Below, piece after piece: positions 1 through 8,622 of a DNA stretch of 64,000 bases; within the stretch, counting starts at the first letter, position 1; each line of letters starts with the position of its first letter. The notes beneath the pieces were generated by a model. It did not search any database. It had not been told where the DNA came from and worked only from the letters and a program-made list of their open reading frames with translations. This stretch comes from Morganella morganii. GTDB taxonomy: Bacteria; Pseudomonadota; Gammaproteobacteria; Enterobacterales; Enterobacteriaceae. The stretch covers positions 2,822,245 through 2,886,244 of the forward strand of contig NZ_NRQY01000001.1 in NCBI RefSeq assembly GCF_003996855.1. The letters run 5' to 3'. The position numbers were made by a program, and so were the translations under genes.

Positions 1-1707
1 ACCAATTACACGCGTATTTATACCTATGATAATGCCGGAAATCTGACGCAAATACGCCATTCATCCCCCGCCACCGGTAATAATTACACCACCTCGATTA
101 CCATCAGTGAAAGCAGTAACCGTGGTGTATTAAGCAGCATTACGCAAAGCCCGGCAGATGCTGATACCCTGTTTACACCTGCGGGATTACAGACACTATT
201 ACAGCCCGGCCAATCCCTGCGCTGGAATTCACGTAATGAATTGAAATATGTTCAGAACCCCGGTTCTGCGGAGGACGGTGAATCTTACCGTTATGACGCC
301 GGTGGCCGCCGTATCCTGAAAATCAGCAGGAAAAAAAGTAATGCGCAATATCAGCGGGTCATTTATCTGGCCGGCCTGGAACTGCACACCACGTCCCGTA
401 ATAACACAGAAACAGAAAGTTTGCAGGTCATCACATCCGGGCAGGCCGGACGCGCACAGGTGCGGGCGCTGCACTGGGAAGCCGGATGTCCTGCCGGTAT
501 CACTAATAACCAGATACGTTACAGTTACGATAATCTCTCCAGCAGCAGTAACCTGGAACTGGATAGTGACGGAAATATCATCACTCTGGAAGAGTACTAC
601 CCTTATGGAGGCACCGCAGTTCTGGCTACCCGCAGCAAAACTGAAGCAGACTACAAAACAATCCGTTACTCCGGTAAAGAAAGTGATGCTACCGGCCTGT
701 ATTACTATGGCCGCCGTTACTATCAGCCATGGGCGGGACGCTGGCTCTCAGCTGATCCGGCAGGAACCGCAGACGGACTGAATCTGTTCAGTATGGTGAA
801 CAATAACCCGGTCTCACTGACTGATACTGACGGGCTGGCAGGTGAAAGGCTTTCGAAGCTCTTTGCATCAGACAGCGCACAACTAAAGAAAGGGAATATC
901 ACACCTCTGCGTAACAGAGGGTTGTTTGTCAGCAATGACAGCTCAGAGACATCGCTGCCATTCAGTATCGGCCGGCTCGACACTGTTGATACCTCTCCGG
1001 CAGTAAGAGAGTATCAACCTGACTTACTGAAAAAAGGAGGTGTTCTTTACGGTGCTGTCGATATTTTCCGCGGTGCACAGGTAACCTCCACCGAATCCGG
1101 TTCAGGAACAATCGGAACATATTGGGGAAGAAAAACACTTTCCGATGATATTACCGGGATAAATGTCGTAAACGGTATGTCCGGCTCAGTAGGTATACGT
1201 ATTAATACAAATGATATGACAGAAGGGAAACCGGTTATTATTACCTCTGGTGCTCTGAGCGGATGCACTATGCTGTACGCAATGGAAAGATCGCATTTCT
1301 ATGTCGTTCATACCGGGCAGAAACCGGGTGATGACGAATGGAAAACCGGTATTCAGGGTATCAACAAAACACAACAGGTTTTTAATATACTTGCAGATAA
1401 AAATTTACCGGTCAGCGGGGTACATAATAATGACCTTATAAGTACTCTGCACGCATTCGATAGCGGTGCAATAGCCTATATGGGCAAAGACGGTACCCGA
1501 ATCAATCAAACTGCGGAGGGCGTTTCTGCTTTTGACTACAATGAAGCACAGGCTTCCCGTTTTGATATACGGGCAGGTTACAGCTATGCATTACTGGCAA
1601 AAAATGCGGGTAAGGTTCATGTGAAAGTCCTGTCAGAAGATGTCATCATCAATCCGGCAACTAACAAAATTAACGTATTAAACTCAATGAAAGCACGTCT
1701 TCATTAA
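1..1707 (+). CDS. Tc toxin C-component / Rhs-family protein with CNF1-like deamidase C-terminus (5' partial)
   Basis: The frame is open from base 1, so the gene starts outside the window. The first part is Rhs/TcC core: YD-type repeats, then the conserved core end (YYYGRRYY, GRWLSADP, and NNNP followed by DTDGLAG near bases 805-840), where TcC proteins cut off their toxin. The roughly 290 residues after base 841 are the variable toxin. Within them an LSGC motif (Cys codon 1264-1266) is followed 15 residues later by His (1309-1311), with Val 33 residues before the Cys. This is the spacing of the CNF1 catalytic residues Val833, Cys866 and His881. By analogy the toxin would deamidate a host Rho-family GTPase inside the target cell after delivery through TcA/TcB. 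TcC-Rhs identity is clear; the deamidase call rests on motif spacing. No TcA or TcB gene is in view. Confidence 0.85.
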   Translation, partial: TNYTRIYTYDNAGNLTQIRHSSPATGNNYTTSITISESSNRGVLSSITQSPADADTLFTPAGLQTLLQPGQSLRWNSRNELKYVQNPGSAEDGESYRYDAGGRRILKISRKKSNAQYQRVIYLAGLELHTTSRNNTETESLQVITSGQAGRAQVRALHWEAGCPAGITNNQIRYSYDNLSSSSNLELDSDGNIITLEEYYPYGGTAVLATRSKTEADYKTIRYSGKESDATGLYYYGRRYYQPWAGRWLSADPAGTADGLNLFSMVNNNPVSLTDTDGLAGERLSKLFASDSAQLKKGNITPLRNRGLFVSNDSSETSLPFSIGRLDTVDTSPAVREYQPDLLKKGGVLYGAVDIFRGAQVTSTESGSGTIGTYWGRKTLSDDITGINVVNGMSGSVGIRINTNDMTEGKPVIITSGALSGCTMLYAMERSHFYVVHTGQKPGDDEWKTGIQGINKTQQVFNILADKNLPVSGVHNNDLISTLHAFDSGAIAYMGKDGTRINQTAEGVSAFDYNEAQASRFDIRAGYSYALLAKNAGKVHVKVLSEDVIINPATNKINVLNSMKARLH

Positions 1708-1710
1708 CAG

Positions 1711-1747
1711 AAAAAATCCGGCGGATATTCAATATCCGCCGTTTTTT
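1711..1747. terminator. Bidirectional intrinsic terminator between tcC and the xanthine permease
   Basis: A near-perfect 10-bp inverted repeat (GGCGGATATT / AATATCCGCC, 1720-1740) is flanked by six A on the left and six T on the right. It can therefore end transcription of both convergent genes. Confidence 0.85.
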
Positions 1748-1748
1748 A

Positions 1749-3149
1749 TTAAACTTCCTCTTCCTTCACGGATTCTTCAATATCATCCGGTTCGGTTTCC
1801 TTACTGATCGGAATAATTAAATTCAGAATAATAGCTGTCACGCCGCCCATACAGATCGGGTTTTCTGCCAGTGCGTAAAGGGATGTCGGCAGGACGTGAA
1901 AAACCGCCGGGTCATAAGAGACACCCAGCCCCAGCCCCAGCGAAGTCGCCACAATCAGGGTTTCGCGGCGGCGCAGACCGTTCGACAAAATAATACGTAT
2001 CCCGGCAATGGCAATCATGGAGAACATCAGCGTCATAGCGCCACCCAGCACCGGTGCCGGAATCGTCGTAAAGAACCAGCCAATCCCCGGAAACAGCCCC
2101 AGAATCACCAGAATAACCGCAATGATTTTTCCGATATGACGGGAAGCCACCCCGGTCATCTGAATGACCCCGTTATTCTGGGCAAAAGTGGTCAGCGGCA
2201 GTGAACTCATGGCGGATGCCGCCACAGACACCAGACCATCCGCCATCACACCGCCTTTCAGACGGGACTGAAATTCCGGCCCCTGAATTTTCTGCCCGGA
2301 CACCAGTGCGGTTGCCGTCAGGTCACCGACTGCCTCCAGCACACTGAGCAGATAAATAATGGCGACGACCAGGAAATGGGCGAAGTTAAACGAGAAACCA
2401 TATTTGAACGGCACCGGAATCGTGATAAACGATGCTTTGCTCATCTGACTGAAATCGACCATCCCCAGAAACAAGGCACAGATATAGCCGACAATCAGCC
2501 CGATCGCGATCCCGCCCATGCGCAGCAGCGGGCTTTTGCAGCAGTTAAACCCGATAACCACCAGCAGAACCAGTAACCCGACACCGATATTCTGATAATC
2601 ACCGAAAGTACCGGAAGACTTGGCGGAGAAGCCGCCGCCGAAATCAATAATCCCGACTTTTATCAGGCTCAGCCCGATCATCAGTACCACAATACCGCTG
2701 ACTGTCGGGGTGATAACCCGGCGCAGATAGGGCAGGATAAAAGACGATCCCACAACTAAGAACGCACCGGCAAACGAGATACCGAAGATAGTGGACAGTA
2801 ACAGCTCCTCATCAACACCATCAGCCCGCATGCTGGTGCCGATGGCAATCATCACTGTCACAAATGAAAAGTTAACGGACTGAATCGATAATAACCCCGA
2901 GCCGACCATACCGTAGCGGTTTACCTGCAACCATGTGCCGACACCAGAGGCAATCATGGCCATGGAAACAAGATACGCATTGGTTTCAGGCGATAACTGT
3001 AAGGCGGTACCGACAATCAGCGCCGGAGTGACCATCGGAACGAAAATTGCCAGCAGATGGGTCACGGCACCGATAATCGCCTGCAAAAACGGGGGTTTAT
3101 CCTCAAGCTGGTAAATAAGATCAGATGCTGTGTTTTGTTGATCAGACAT
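1749..3149 (-). CDS. xanP: NCS2-family xanthine/uric acid:proton symporter (XanP-like)
   Basis: A 466-residue inner-membrane transporter of the nucleobase-cation-symporter-2 family, which imports xanthine or related purines with protons. The N-terminus (LIYQLEDKPP, then a hydrophobic stretch ending THLLAIFV with the family His of TM1) and the TPALI, GSGLLSIQ and ITPTVSG segments match E. coli XanP in order and length. The C-terminal tail is acidic. A strong ribosome site (AGGAGA) precedes the ATG. A CRP-like palindrome lies about 195 bp upstream. The substrate (xanthine versus urate or uracil) cannot be decided from motifs alone, so the symbol is tentative. Confidence 0.78.
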   Translation of the reverse strand: MSDQQNTASDLIYQLEDKPPFLQAIIGAVTHLLAIFVPMVTPALIVGTALQLSPETNAYLVSMAMIASGVGTWLQVNRYGMVGSGLLSIQSVNFSFVTVMIAIGTSMRADGVDEELLLSTIFGISFAGAFLVVGSSFILPYLRRVITPTVSGIVVLMIGLSLIKVGIIDFGGGFSAKSSGTFGDYQNIGVGLLVLLVVIGFNCCKSPLLRMGGIAIGLIVGYICALFLGMVDFSQMSKASFITIPVPFKYGFSFNFAHFLVVAIIYLLSVLEAVGDLTATALVSGQKIQGPEFQSRLKGGVMADGLVSVAASAMSSLPLTTFAQNNGVIQMTGVASRHIGKIIAVILVILGLFPGIGWFFTTIPAPVLGGAMTLMFSMIAIAGIRIILSNGLRRRETLIVATSLGLGLGVSYDPAVFHVLPTSLYALAENPICMGGVTAIILNLIIPISKETEPDDIEESVKEEEV

Positions 3150-3343
3150 CTCTTCTCTCCTGTAAGTGAATTTGACTATCTGACTCTGTTAATAACTATC
3201 TGTTTTTATTTAAGACTCTTGTGGAGAACAGATGGCTGTCATGCAATCTGTATCAACAGATAAAGCAATAACCACACCAGGAGGGGGAATAAGAGAGGAA
3301 AAGGGTTATAAAATGTGATTAATAACGGAGTTTTTGATCACTT

Positions 3344-3359
3344 TGTGAAATTGTTCACT
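3344..3359. promoter_or_regulatory. CRP-like binding site upstream of the xanthine permease
   Basis: TGTGA-N6-TCACT differs at one half-site base from the CRP consensus TGTGA-N6-TCACA. It lies in the 321-bp gap between the permease start (3149) and the end of tehA (3471). That gap must hold the permease promoter, and the site would fit cAMP-CRP control. I did not find convincing -35/-10 boxes. Confidence 0.4.
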
Positions 3360-3446
3360 ATTTAAACTGAACACATCAGGATACCGGGATTTTTCAGGAC
3401 AGATATCATTATGAGAATGATGATTAATAAATAATCAAATTGATAA

Positions 3447-3463
3447 CCGCCGGTAAGCGGCGG
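3447..3463 (-). terminator. Putative tehA terminator
   Basis: CCGCCG and CGGCGG form a 6-bp GC stem with a 5-nt loop just after the tehA stop codon. The sequence downstream on the minus strand is AT-rich but lacks a clean T run. Confidence 0.45.
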
Positions 3464-3470
3464 CTGAACA

Positions 3471-4463
3471 TTAATTCTCTTCGCGGATACGGGCGCGGGT
3501 GATTTGTTTTCTGACCAGCAGACGCAGTGAATTCACCACCAGCAGCAGAATAAAGGCGTTGGAAAAGATAAACAGAGTGAATGCCAACAGGTGGATAAAT
3601 TCACTATCTGAAGACATGCTGATATTCAGAGATGATTTGGCCAGTGCCGACACGCCGAATGAAAAGCTCCAGAATGATAAGGTAAATGCCTGCCGGGTAA
3701 ACCAGGGGATCAATCTGATCATAAATACCAGTTGCAATAACCCGTAGCCGAGCAGCATTTTGGCAAAGAAATCAATGTGATTCTGATTCACCGCCAGATA
3801 GGCACTGCATGCCACCAGCGCCGGTGCCAGCTGAATACCGAAAGAGAGGCGGGATTTTTCATCCATCAGCCCGTCACTGCGGATACGTTTCAGAATCGCC
3901 GGCTCCAGACTCAGCCAGGAAAAGACCCCGGCGCCGAAAAAGAGAATACCAAGATCAGTAAACCCGAGCGCGCCGCATGCCATCGCACAGATAAAATTAT
4001 TGGCGACTGTCGGCAGATAGAGCACCGGGGTGGTTGCTGTTTTCGGGTACTCCCCTTTCCACTGCGAGCCAACCAGCCACGCGGCGTAAGAGAGCTGCGC
4101 CACCGCGCCGAGGGCAAACAGCCCGGTGGAAAACAGCGGAAGGTAAGGCGTCAGACCCATTGCCACCAGGACAGTGGTTGCCGGTAACAGGCTGGAAAAC
4201 CCGCTGGCTACCGGGTGACGGAACTCATCAGTCATTTTTTCCGGAAAACAGAGACTGCGGATAATAAACAGGGATATCAGTACCAGCCAGACCGCGCAAC
4301 CGGCACCGATAATCACCTCACCGATGAGTGCCGGATACCCCTGCTCTGCCGCTGCATAGCGCCATGCCATCCCGGTGCCGATCAGCCCCAGAACCATGCC
4401 GAAATACCCGGCCGAAAACCGCGAAGAAACGGATTTAATCTTATTTATCAGTGCAATGCTCAT
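3471..4463 (-). CDS. tehA: TehA-type tellurite-resistance/dicarboxylate transporter (SLAC1 fold)
   Basis: A 330-residue inner-membrane protein with about ten hydrophobic helices and the same length as E. coli TehA. Blocks shared with TehA in order are SAGYFGMVLG, MAWRYA, RHPV, LPATT, LYLPTVANNF, GAGVFSWLSLEP, GIQLAPALVACSA and FWSFSFGVSALA. The family is a homotrimeric channel-like anion carrier; in E. coli overexpression gives tellurite resistance, but the native role is not settled. No tehB methyltransferase gene follows, so this is a stand-alone tehA. Confidence 0.9.
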   Translation of the reverse strand: MSIALINKIKSVSSRFSAGYFGMVLGLIGTGMAWRYAAAEQGYPALIGEVIIGAGCAVWLVLISLFIIRSLCFPEKMTDEFRHPVASGFSSLLPATTVLVAMGLTPYLPLFSTGLFALGAVAQLSYAAWLVGSQWKGEYPKTATTPVLYLPTVANNFICAMACGALGFTDLGILFFGAGVFSWLSLEPAILKRIRSDGLMDEKSRLSFGIQLAPALVACSAYLAVNQNHIDFFAKMLLGYGLLQLVFMIRLIPWFTRQAFTLSFWSFSFGVSALAKSSLNISMSSDSEFIHLLAFTLFIFSNAFILLLVVNSLRLLVRKQITRARIREEN

Positions 4464-4569
4464 ATCTTTTCTGCTCTGTCGTCATATCATTCCCGCTACA
4501 GATGCATGGGAACTAAATAATAATACAAATTTTATAATTTATTTTGATAAAAGTCATTTTGTATACATG

Positions 4570-5028
4570 TTACATCACATCATTTTTTCCGGTAGTTTCC
4601 GGAATCAGCCCAGCCAGTCCCCAGTGATGAGTAATCTCACGGATAATCAGTAAAAAAGCCGTGAATTGTTTGTCTGAAGGGAGTGATGTTGATGATACCG
4701 GGCTGCCGCTGATGACATTAACAATCTCATTAAACGCGCGTTCTATTTCCTCTGTGGATAAGAAATCCGCTTCATCACCGGTCAGTAAATAGTTTAGCCG
4801 CGGATCCGGGCAATGCAAAATCAGCGCGCCCGGCGGTAATGCCGCCCGTGCCGGGATAATCCGGTTTTCAATATGCTCAATCGCCACTTCCGCTTCATAC
4901 GCGGTCACCGGCGAATGATGAAAAACAAATCCGTCAATCACACTGTCACCGAGCGGAAGCCGCACATCGGCCTCTGAGGAAAAAATCCGGGTTTCTGTTG
5001 CTGTTATCTGTAGTGTCAGGTGAGTCAT
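4570..5028 (-). CDS. Conserved hypothetical protein, 152 aa, co-transcribed with a LysR gene
   Basis: I do not recognise a family. The protein has no signal peptide or membrane segment. It is mildly acidic, with a LNYLLTGDEADFLSTEEIERAFNEI segment typical of a cytosolic alpha/beta protein. Its ATG overlaps the stop codon of the upstream LysR gene by 4 bp (ATGA), which implies translational coupling. Its stop lies about 105 bp from the tehA start. The coupling suggests a role linked to that regulator or its target, but nothing in the sequence defines an activity. Confidence 0.7.
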   Translation of the reverse strand: MTHLTLQITATETRIFSSEADVRLPLGDSVIDGFVFHHSPVTAYEAEVAIEHIENRIIPARAALPPGALILHCPDPRLNYLLTGDEADFLSTEEIERAFNEIVNVISGSPVSSTSLPSDKQFTAFLLIIREITHHWGLAGLIPETTGKNDVM

Positions 5029-5948
5029 TCTGTTACCTCCGGGTCAGGATTGTGTGCCGCCAGCAAAGCATCCACCACCACACGGATACGCGGGGAGAGG
5101 TCACGCGAGCGCGGCCATACCGCAAAGACCGGCGCTGGCGCATCACCTTCCGGGGTGGCAACCGGCAGTACCCGCAGCCGCCCCTGTTCAATATCCCGTG
5201 CCGCCAGCCAGGTGGTCATCCCCAGCCCGTCCGCTGCTGCGTCACACAAAGCTTCTCCGTTACTGATAATATGTTTAGGGCGGATAATCAGCCGGTTAAC
5301 TGTGCCATCTTTGTTCATCACCGGCCACGGCAAAATCTGCCCCCGGGACAAAAATCCCAGACAATCATGCTCTGCCAGGGCTTCCGCCGTCTGCGGTGTA
5401 CCCCGGCGGACAAGATAATCCGGCGATGCGCAAATCACCGCATGCTGCGTTCCAAGACGGCGGGCAATCAGTGTGGTACTGTCTTCCGGATACCCAAGGC
5501 GGATCGCGATATCGGTATTTTCTTCTATCAGATCCACCCTGCGGTCAGTAAAGCTGACCATCAGTTTTAATTCCGGATGTAATTTTGCCAGTTGTGTCAG
5601 TACCGGCATCACATACAGCCGCCCGTAAGAGACCGGCAGACTGATCCGCAATGTTCCGGAGACTGCCTGCCGGCGGGCTGACAGCAGTGATTCCGCCTGA
5701 TGCAGCTCATCCAGCACAGATAAACAGCTCTGATAATAAATCTGCCCTTCTTCCGTCAGGCTGACACTCCGCGTTGTCCGGTGCAGCAATCGTACTCCCA
5801 GACGTTCCTCCAGTTTCGCCACACTTTTGCCGGTCGCGGATTTGGATACTCCCATCCGCACCGCTGCCGCCGTAAAGCTGCCGGTCTCCACGGTGTGCAC
5901 GAATGCCGCCATATTTTGCAATTGTGAATACAGATTCAGGTTCGCCAT
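5025..5948 (-). CDS. LysR-family transcriptional regulator (divergent to an oxidoreductase)
   Basis: The N-terminal winged helix-turn-helix (AAFVHTVETGSFTAAAVRMGVSKSA..VAKLEERLGVRLLHRTTRSVSLTEEG, about residues 8-65) is followed by a periplasmic-binding-like effector domain. Length is 307 residues from the ATG at 5948; an upstream TTG at 5957 would add three residues. It belongs to the large branch near AaeR/YhjC-type regulators. It is divergent from the oxidoreductase gene at 6047 with a 98-bp gap, the usual layout in which such a regulator controls its neighbour. Confidence 0.88.
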   Translation of the reverse strand: MANLNLYSQLQNMAAFVHTVETGSFTAAAVRMGVSKSATGKSVAKLEERLGVRLLHRTTRSVSLTEEGQIYYQSCLSVLDELHQAESLLSARRQAVSGTLRISLPVSYGRLYVMPVLTQLAKLHPELKLMVSFTDRRVDLIEENTDIAIRLGYPEDSTTLIARRLGTQHAVICASPDYLVRRGTPQTAEALAEHDCLGFLSRGQILPWPVMNKDGTVNRLIIRPKHIISNGEALCDAAADGLGMTTWLAARDIEQGRLRVLPVATPEGDAPAPVFAVWPRSRDLSPRIRVVVDALLAAHNPDPEVTE

Positions 5949-6046
5949 GATTGTCAACTTTCAGGAGTCACTGTTACACCAAAACATCAGCATACACGCA
6001 AAAAAGTTGCCAATAAAATAGCAGAACAGAATAAAAGGAGCTTCTT

Positions 6047-7075
6047 ATGCAAAAAATGATGAAACGCTGGCAACTGACCGGCACCGGACTGGATAACCTG
6101 ACCCTTGCTGATGTGTCGGTACCTGTACCGGGAGATCATGAGGTACTGATCCGCGTATCTGCTGTCTCCCTGAATTACCGCGATCTGCTGGTGATTGACG
6201 GAAAATTGTTACCGGAGTTGCCGGAAATGCCGTTCACACCGGCCTCTGATATGACCGGAGAGATTGTCGCGACCGGGGGAAAAGTCACCCGGTTTCATAC
6301 CGGTGAACGGGTGACCGGCAATTTCTGGACACAGTGGACAGATAACGCCCCGCCGGCAGAAATGGCACATCACGGACTGTCACTCGGCGGCCCGCTGCCC
6401 GGTGTACTGGCTGAGTATATTGTACTGAATGAGGAGACGCTGGTCGCGGTTCCCCCGTCACTGACTGATGAAGAGGCATCCACACTGCCGGTCACCGGGC
6501 TGACCGCCTGGTTTGCCCTGACAGAGAGCGGGAATTTGCAGCCAGGCCAGACCGTATTACTCCAGGGTACCGGTGGTGTATCACTGGCCGGATTACAGAT
6601 AGCACTGGCAATGGGTGCGGAACCCGTTGTGCTGACCCGTTCCGCAGACAAAATCCCCCGTCTGAATGCACTGGGTGTCACCCGTGTTATTGATACCCGG
6701 GCGACACCGGCATGGGCGGATGCCGTGATGTCACTGACCGGCGGTCATGGTGCAGATCATATTCTGGAAGTTATCGGCGGGGAAAATCTGCGTCAGTCCG
6801 TGGCCGCACTGGCACCGGGCGGACATATTGCACAGATTGGGTTTATGCAAAGTGAAGAACTGGTGATGCCTGCCGTTCCGCTGATGCTGAAACAGGCAAC
6901 TCTTCAGGGGATCACTGTCGGTCACCGCCGGGCACTGGAACGGCTTTGTGCCGCCGTTGAACAGTATCAGATCAAACCGGTTATCGATACTGTCTATCCT
7001 TTCGGTGATGTTCCGGCAGCTTTTGCGCATCTTCAGCGCGGCCCGTTCGGTAAAATAATTATCCGTGTAAAATAG
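6047..7075 (+). CDS. Medium-chain (MDR/quinone-oxidoreductase type) NAD(P)-dependent alcohol dehydrogenase
   Basis: The 342-residue protein has an N-terminal GroES-like domain (PGDHEVLIRVSAVSLNYRDLLV, then PFTPASDMTGEI) and a C-terminal Rossmann domain (GTGGVSLAGLQIA). The four-Cys structural zinc loop and the catalytic-zinc Cys of classical ADHs are absent; the NYRD segment is that of zinc-independent MDR proteins. It probably reduces a quinone, enone or aldehyde with NAD(P)H. A strong ribosome site (AAAGGAG) sits 6 nt before the ATG. It is likely controlled by the divergent LysR protein. Confidence 0.85.
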   Translation: MQKMMKRWQLTGTGLDNLTLADVSVPVPGDHEVLIRVSAVSLNYRDLLVIDGKLLPELPEMPFTPASDMTGEIVATGGKVTRFHTGERVTGNFWTQWTDNAPPAEMAHHGLSLGGPLPGVLAEYIVLNEETLVAVPPSLTDEEASTLPVTGLTAWFALTESGNLQPGQTVLLQGTGGVSLAGLQIALAMGAEPVVLTRSADKIPRLNALGVTRVIDTRATPAWADAVMSLTGGHGADHILEVIGGENLRQSVAALAPGGHIAQIGFMQSEELVMPAVPLMLKQATLQGITVGHRRALERLCAAVEQYQIKPVIDTVYPFGDVPAAFAHLQRGPFGKIIIRVK

Positions 7076-7213
7076 TACTCTCCGGTTCCGGCGGCTTCCG
7101 GCCCCGGAACCTTTACACTTCTCCGCATAACTATACGTTCCCCTGTATTGACCTTCCCCTAAGGTAAACCATTAATCTCATCATTATTATCCGACTCATT
7201 ACAGGGAATACCG

Positions 7214-7657
7214 ATGAAAAAATCCGTTTGGGCGTTATCTTTATTATTAACCACACTCTCTGCCGGGGCCATGGCGGCGAAAGGAACCGTTACCGTGTAT
7301 AAATCCCCGACCTGCGGCTGCTGCGGCCAGTGGGCGGAAGGGGTGGAAAAAGCCGGTTATGATGTGGAAACCAATGTTATTCCGCAGGCACAGCTGGAAA
7401 AAATGATGCTCGGTTCCGGTGCCACTCCGAACCTGATGAGCTGTCACCTCGCCACACTGAACGGCAAATATGTGATTGGTCACGTCCCGGTTGACAGCCT
7501 GGATGCCATCAGTGCACTGCCGGAAAGAGCAAAAGGAATTTCTGTTCCCGGAATGCCGGTCGGCAGCCTCGGCATGGAATATAAAGATATGAAAGAGCCG
7601 TATGATGTGATCGCCTATGATGCGGACGGAAAACAGACCGTATTCCGCAGCTACTGA
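7214..7657 (+). CDS. DUF411 family periplasmic metal-binding protein
   Basis: A 147-residue protein with a Sec signal peptide (cleavage near Ala21, AMA|AKG) and the DUF411 signature SPTCGCCGQW (Cys34, Cys36, Cys37). HLATLNGKYVIGHVP and YDVIAYDADGKQTVF follow. The family is annotated as CopG-like and often lies near copper or metal genes; a periplasmic metal-handling role is likely but not proven. Its last codons overlap the end of the convergent LysR gene by 7 bp. Confidence 0.88.
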   Translation: MKKSVWALSLLLTTLSAGAMAAKGTVTVYKSPTCGCCGQWAEGVEKAGYDVETNVIPQAQLEKMMLGSGATPNLMSCHLATLNGKYVIGHVPVDSLDAISALPERAKGISVPGMPVGSLGMEYKDMKEPYDVIAYDADGKQTVFRSY

Positions 7658-8559
7658 TTCTTATCCTGATCCCGCAGCGAACTTTCAAGAAAATGCAGAA
7701 ATTTGTCGACAACCGGTGATAATTCACGACGGCTCGCATACACGGCTCTCAGCTCGATGGGAGCCGGTTCTTCATTCAGCCGGACGGCCTGCAATGTGCC
7801 GTCACGGAAAGCCTGCTGACACAAGTGTCTGGTCAGAATCGCAAAACCCAGCCCCTCAATAGCCGCCGCTGCTGCCAGCACCGCACCGTTAACCTGATAG
7901 CGGCTGTTGATGCGTAATGTCAGCAATCCGCCGTCCGGCTTGCGGAAAATCCACGGCTGGCCGTTCAGGGCACTCAGGCTGGAAATACAGGGCAGCCGGG
8001 TCAGCTCTGCGGCAGAAACCGGGATACCGGTCCGGGCCAGTAATGACGGCGCAGCCACCACCACACACGACCATGACTGAATCAGACGGCTGTGATAACT
8101 GCTGTCTGCCATCTCCCCGCGCTGATAGGTCAGCAGCAGATCGATGTCATCACTGATGATATCCCCCGGAATCAGCCGGGTATCACACCGGATTTGCAAA
8201 TCCGGATGCAGTGCGGCAAACTGGGCCAGGATGGGTGCCAGCATTTCTCCGCAGCCTTCGCCGGGCACCGTCAGCCGGAAATGGCCGGTCAGCACATCAT
8301 CATTGCGGATCTGTGCAAAGGTTTCCCGCAGCATGGAATCCGTTTTTCCTGCACACTGGTACAACTGCTGCCCCTGTGCCGTCAGTCGCATACGCCGGGT
8401 CGTCCGCTCGATCAGGCGGCAGCCGGTCTGGGTTTCCAGCTGTCTGATGGCCCGGCTGACATTGGAAGATGGCATACTCAGCCGGGTGGCGGCACCGGTA
8501 AAACTGCCCTGCTCCGCCACCGCCAGAAAAACCGGCAGCAAATTCAGATCAACCGCCAT
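7651..8559 (-). CDS. LysR-family transcriptional regulator (downstream of the accA paralogue)
   Basis: The winged HTH (LPVFLAVAEQGSFTGAATRLSMPSSNVSRAI..LETQTGCRLIERTTRRMRLTAQG) is followed by an effector domain, 302 residues from the ATG at 8559. A longer frame to 8604 exists, but the family starts at this MAVDLNLLPVF. It lies about 60 bp after the accA paralogue on the same strand, so the two may form an operon. Its 3' end overlaps the DUF411 gene. Confidence 0.88.
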   Translation of the reverse strand: MAVDLNLLPVFLAVAEQGSFTGAATRLSMPSSNVSRAIRQLETQTGCRLIERTTRRMRLTAQGQQLYQCAGKTDSMLRETFAQIRNDDVLTGHFRLTVPGEGCGEMLAPILAQFAALHPDLQIRCDTRLIPGDIISDDIDLLLTYQRGEMADSSYHSRLIQSWSCVVVAAPSLLARTGIPVSAAELTRLPCISSLSALNGQPWIFRKPDGGLLTLRINSRYQVNGAVLAAAAAIEGLGFAILTRHLCQQAFRDGTLQAVRLNEEPAPIELRAVYASRRELSPVVDKFLHFLESSLRDQDKNQ

Positions 8560-8622
8560 GACAGCGTCCCCGTTGTGTGAGATATTCATCCTTATTCTTA
8601 TCACAAACAGGTTAATCTGTCC

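Noticed and set aside
3057..3263. Small plus-strand open frame crossing the xanthine permease start
   Set aside because: It is the complement of the permease N-terminus plus its leader, with no ribosome site or family pattern.
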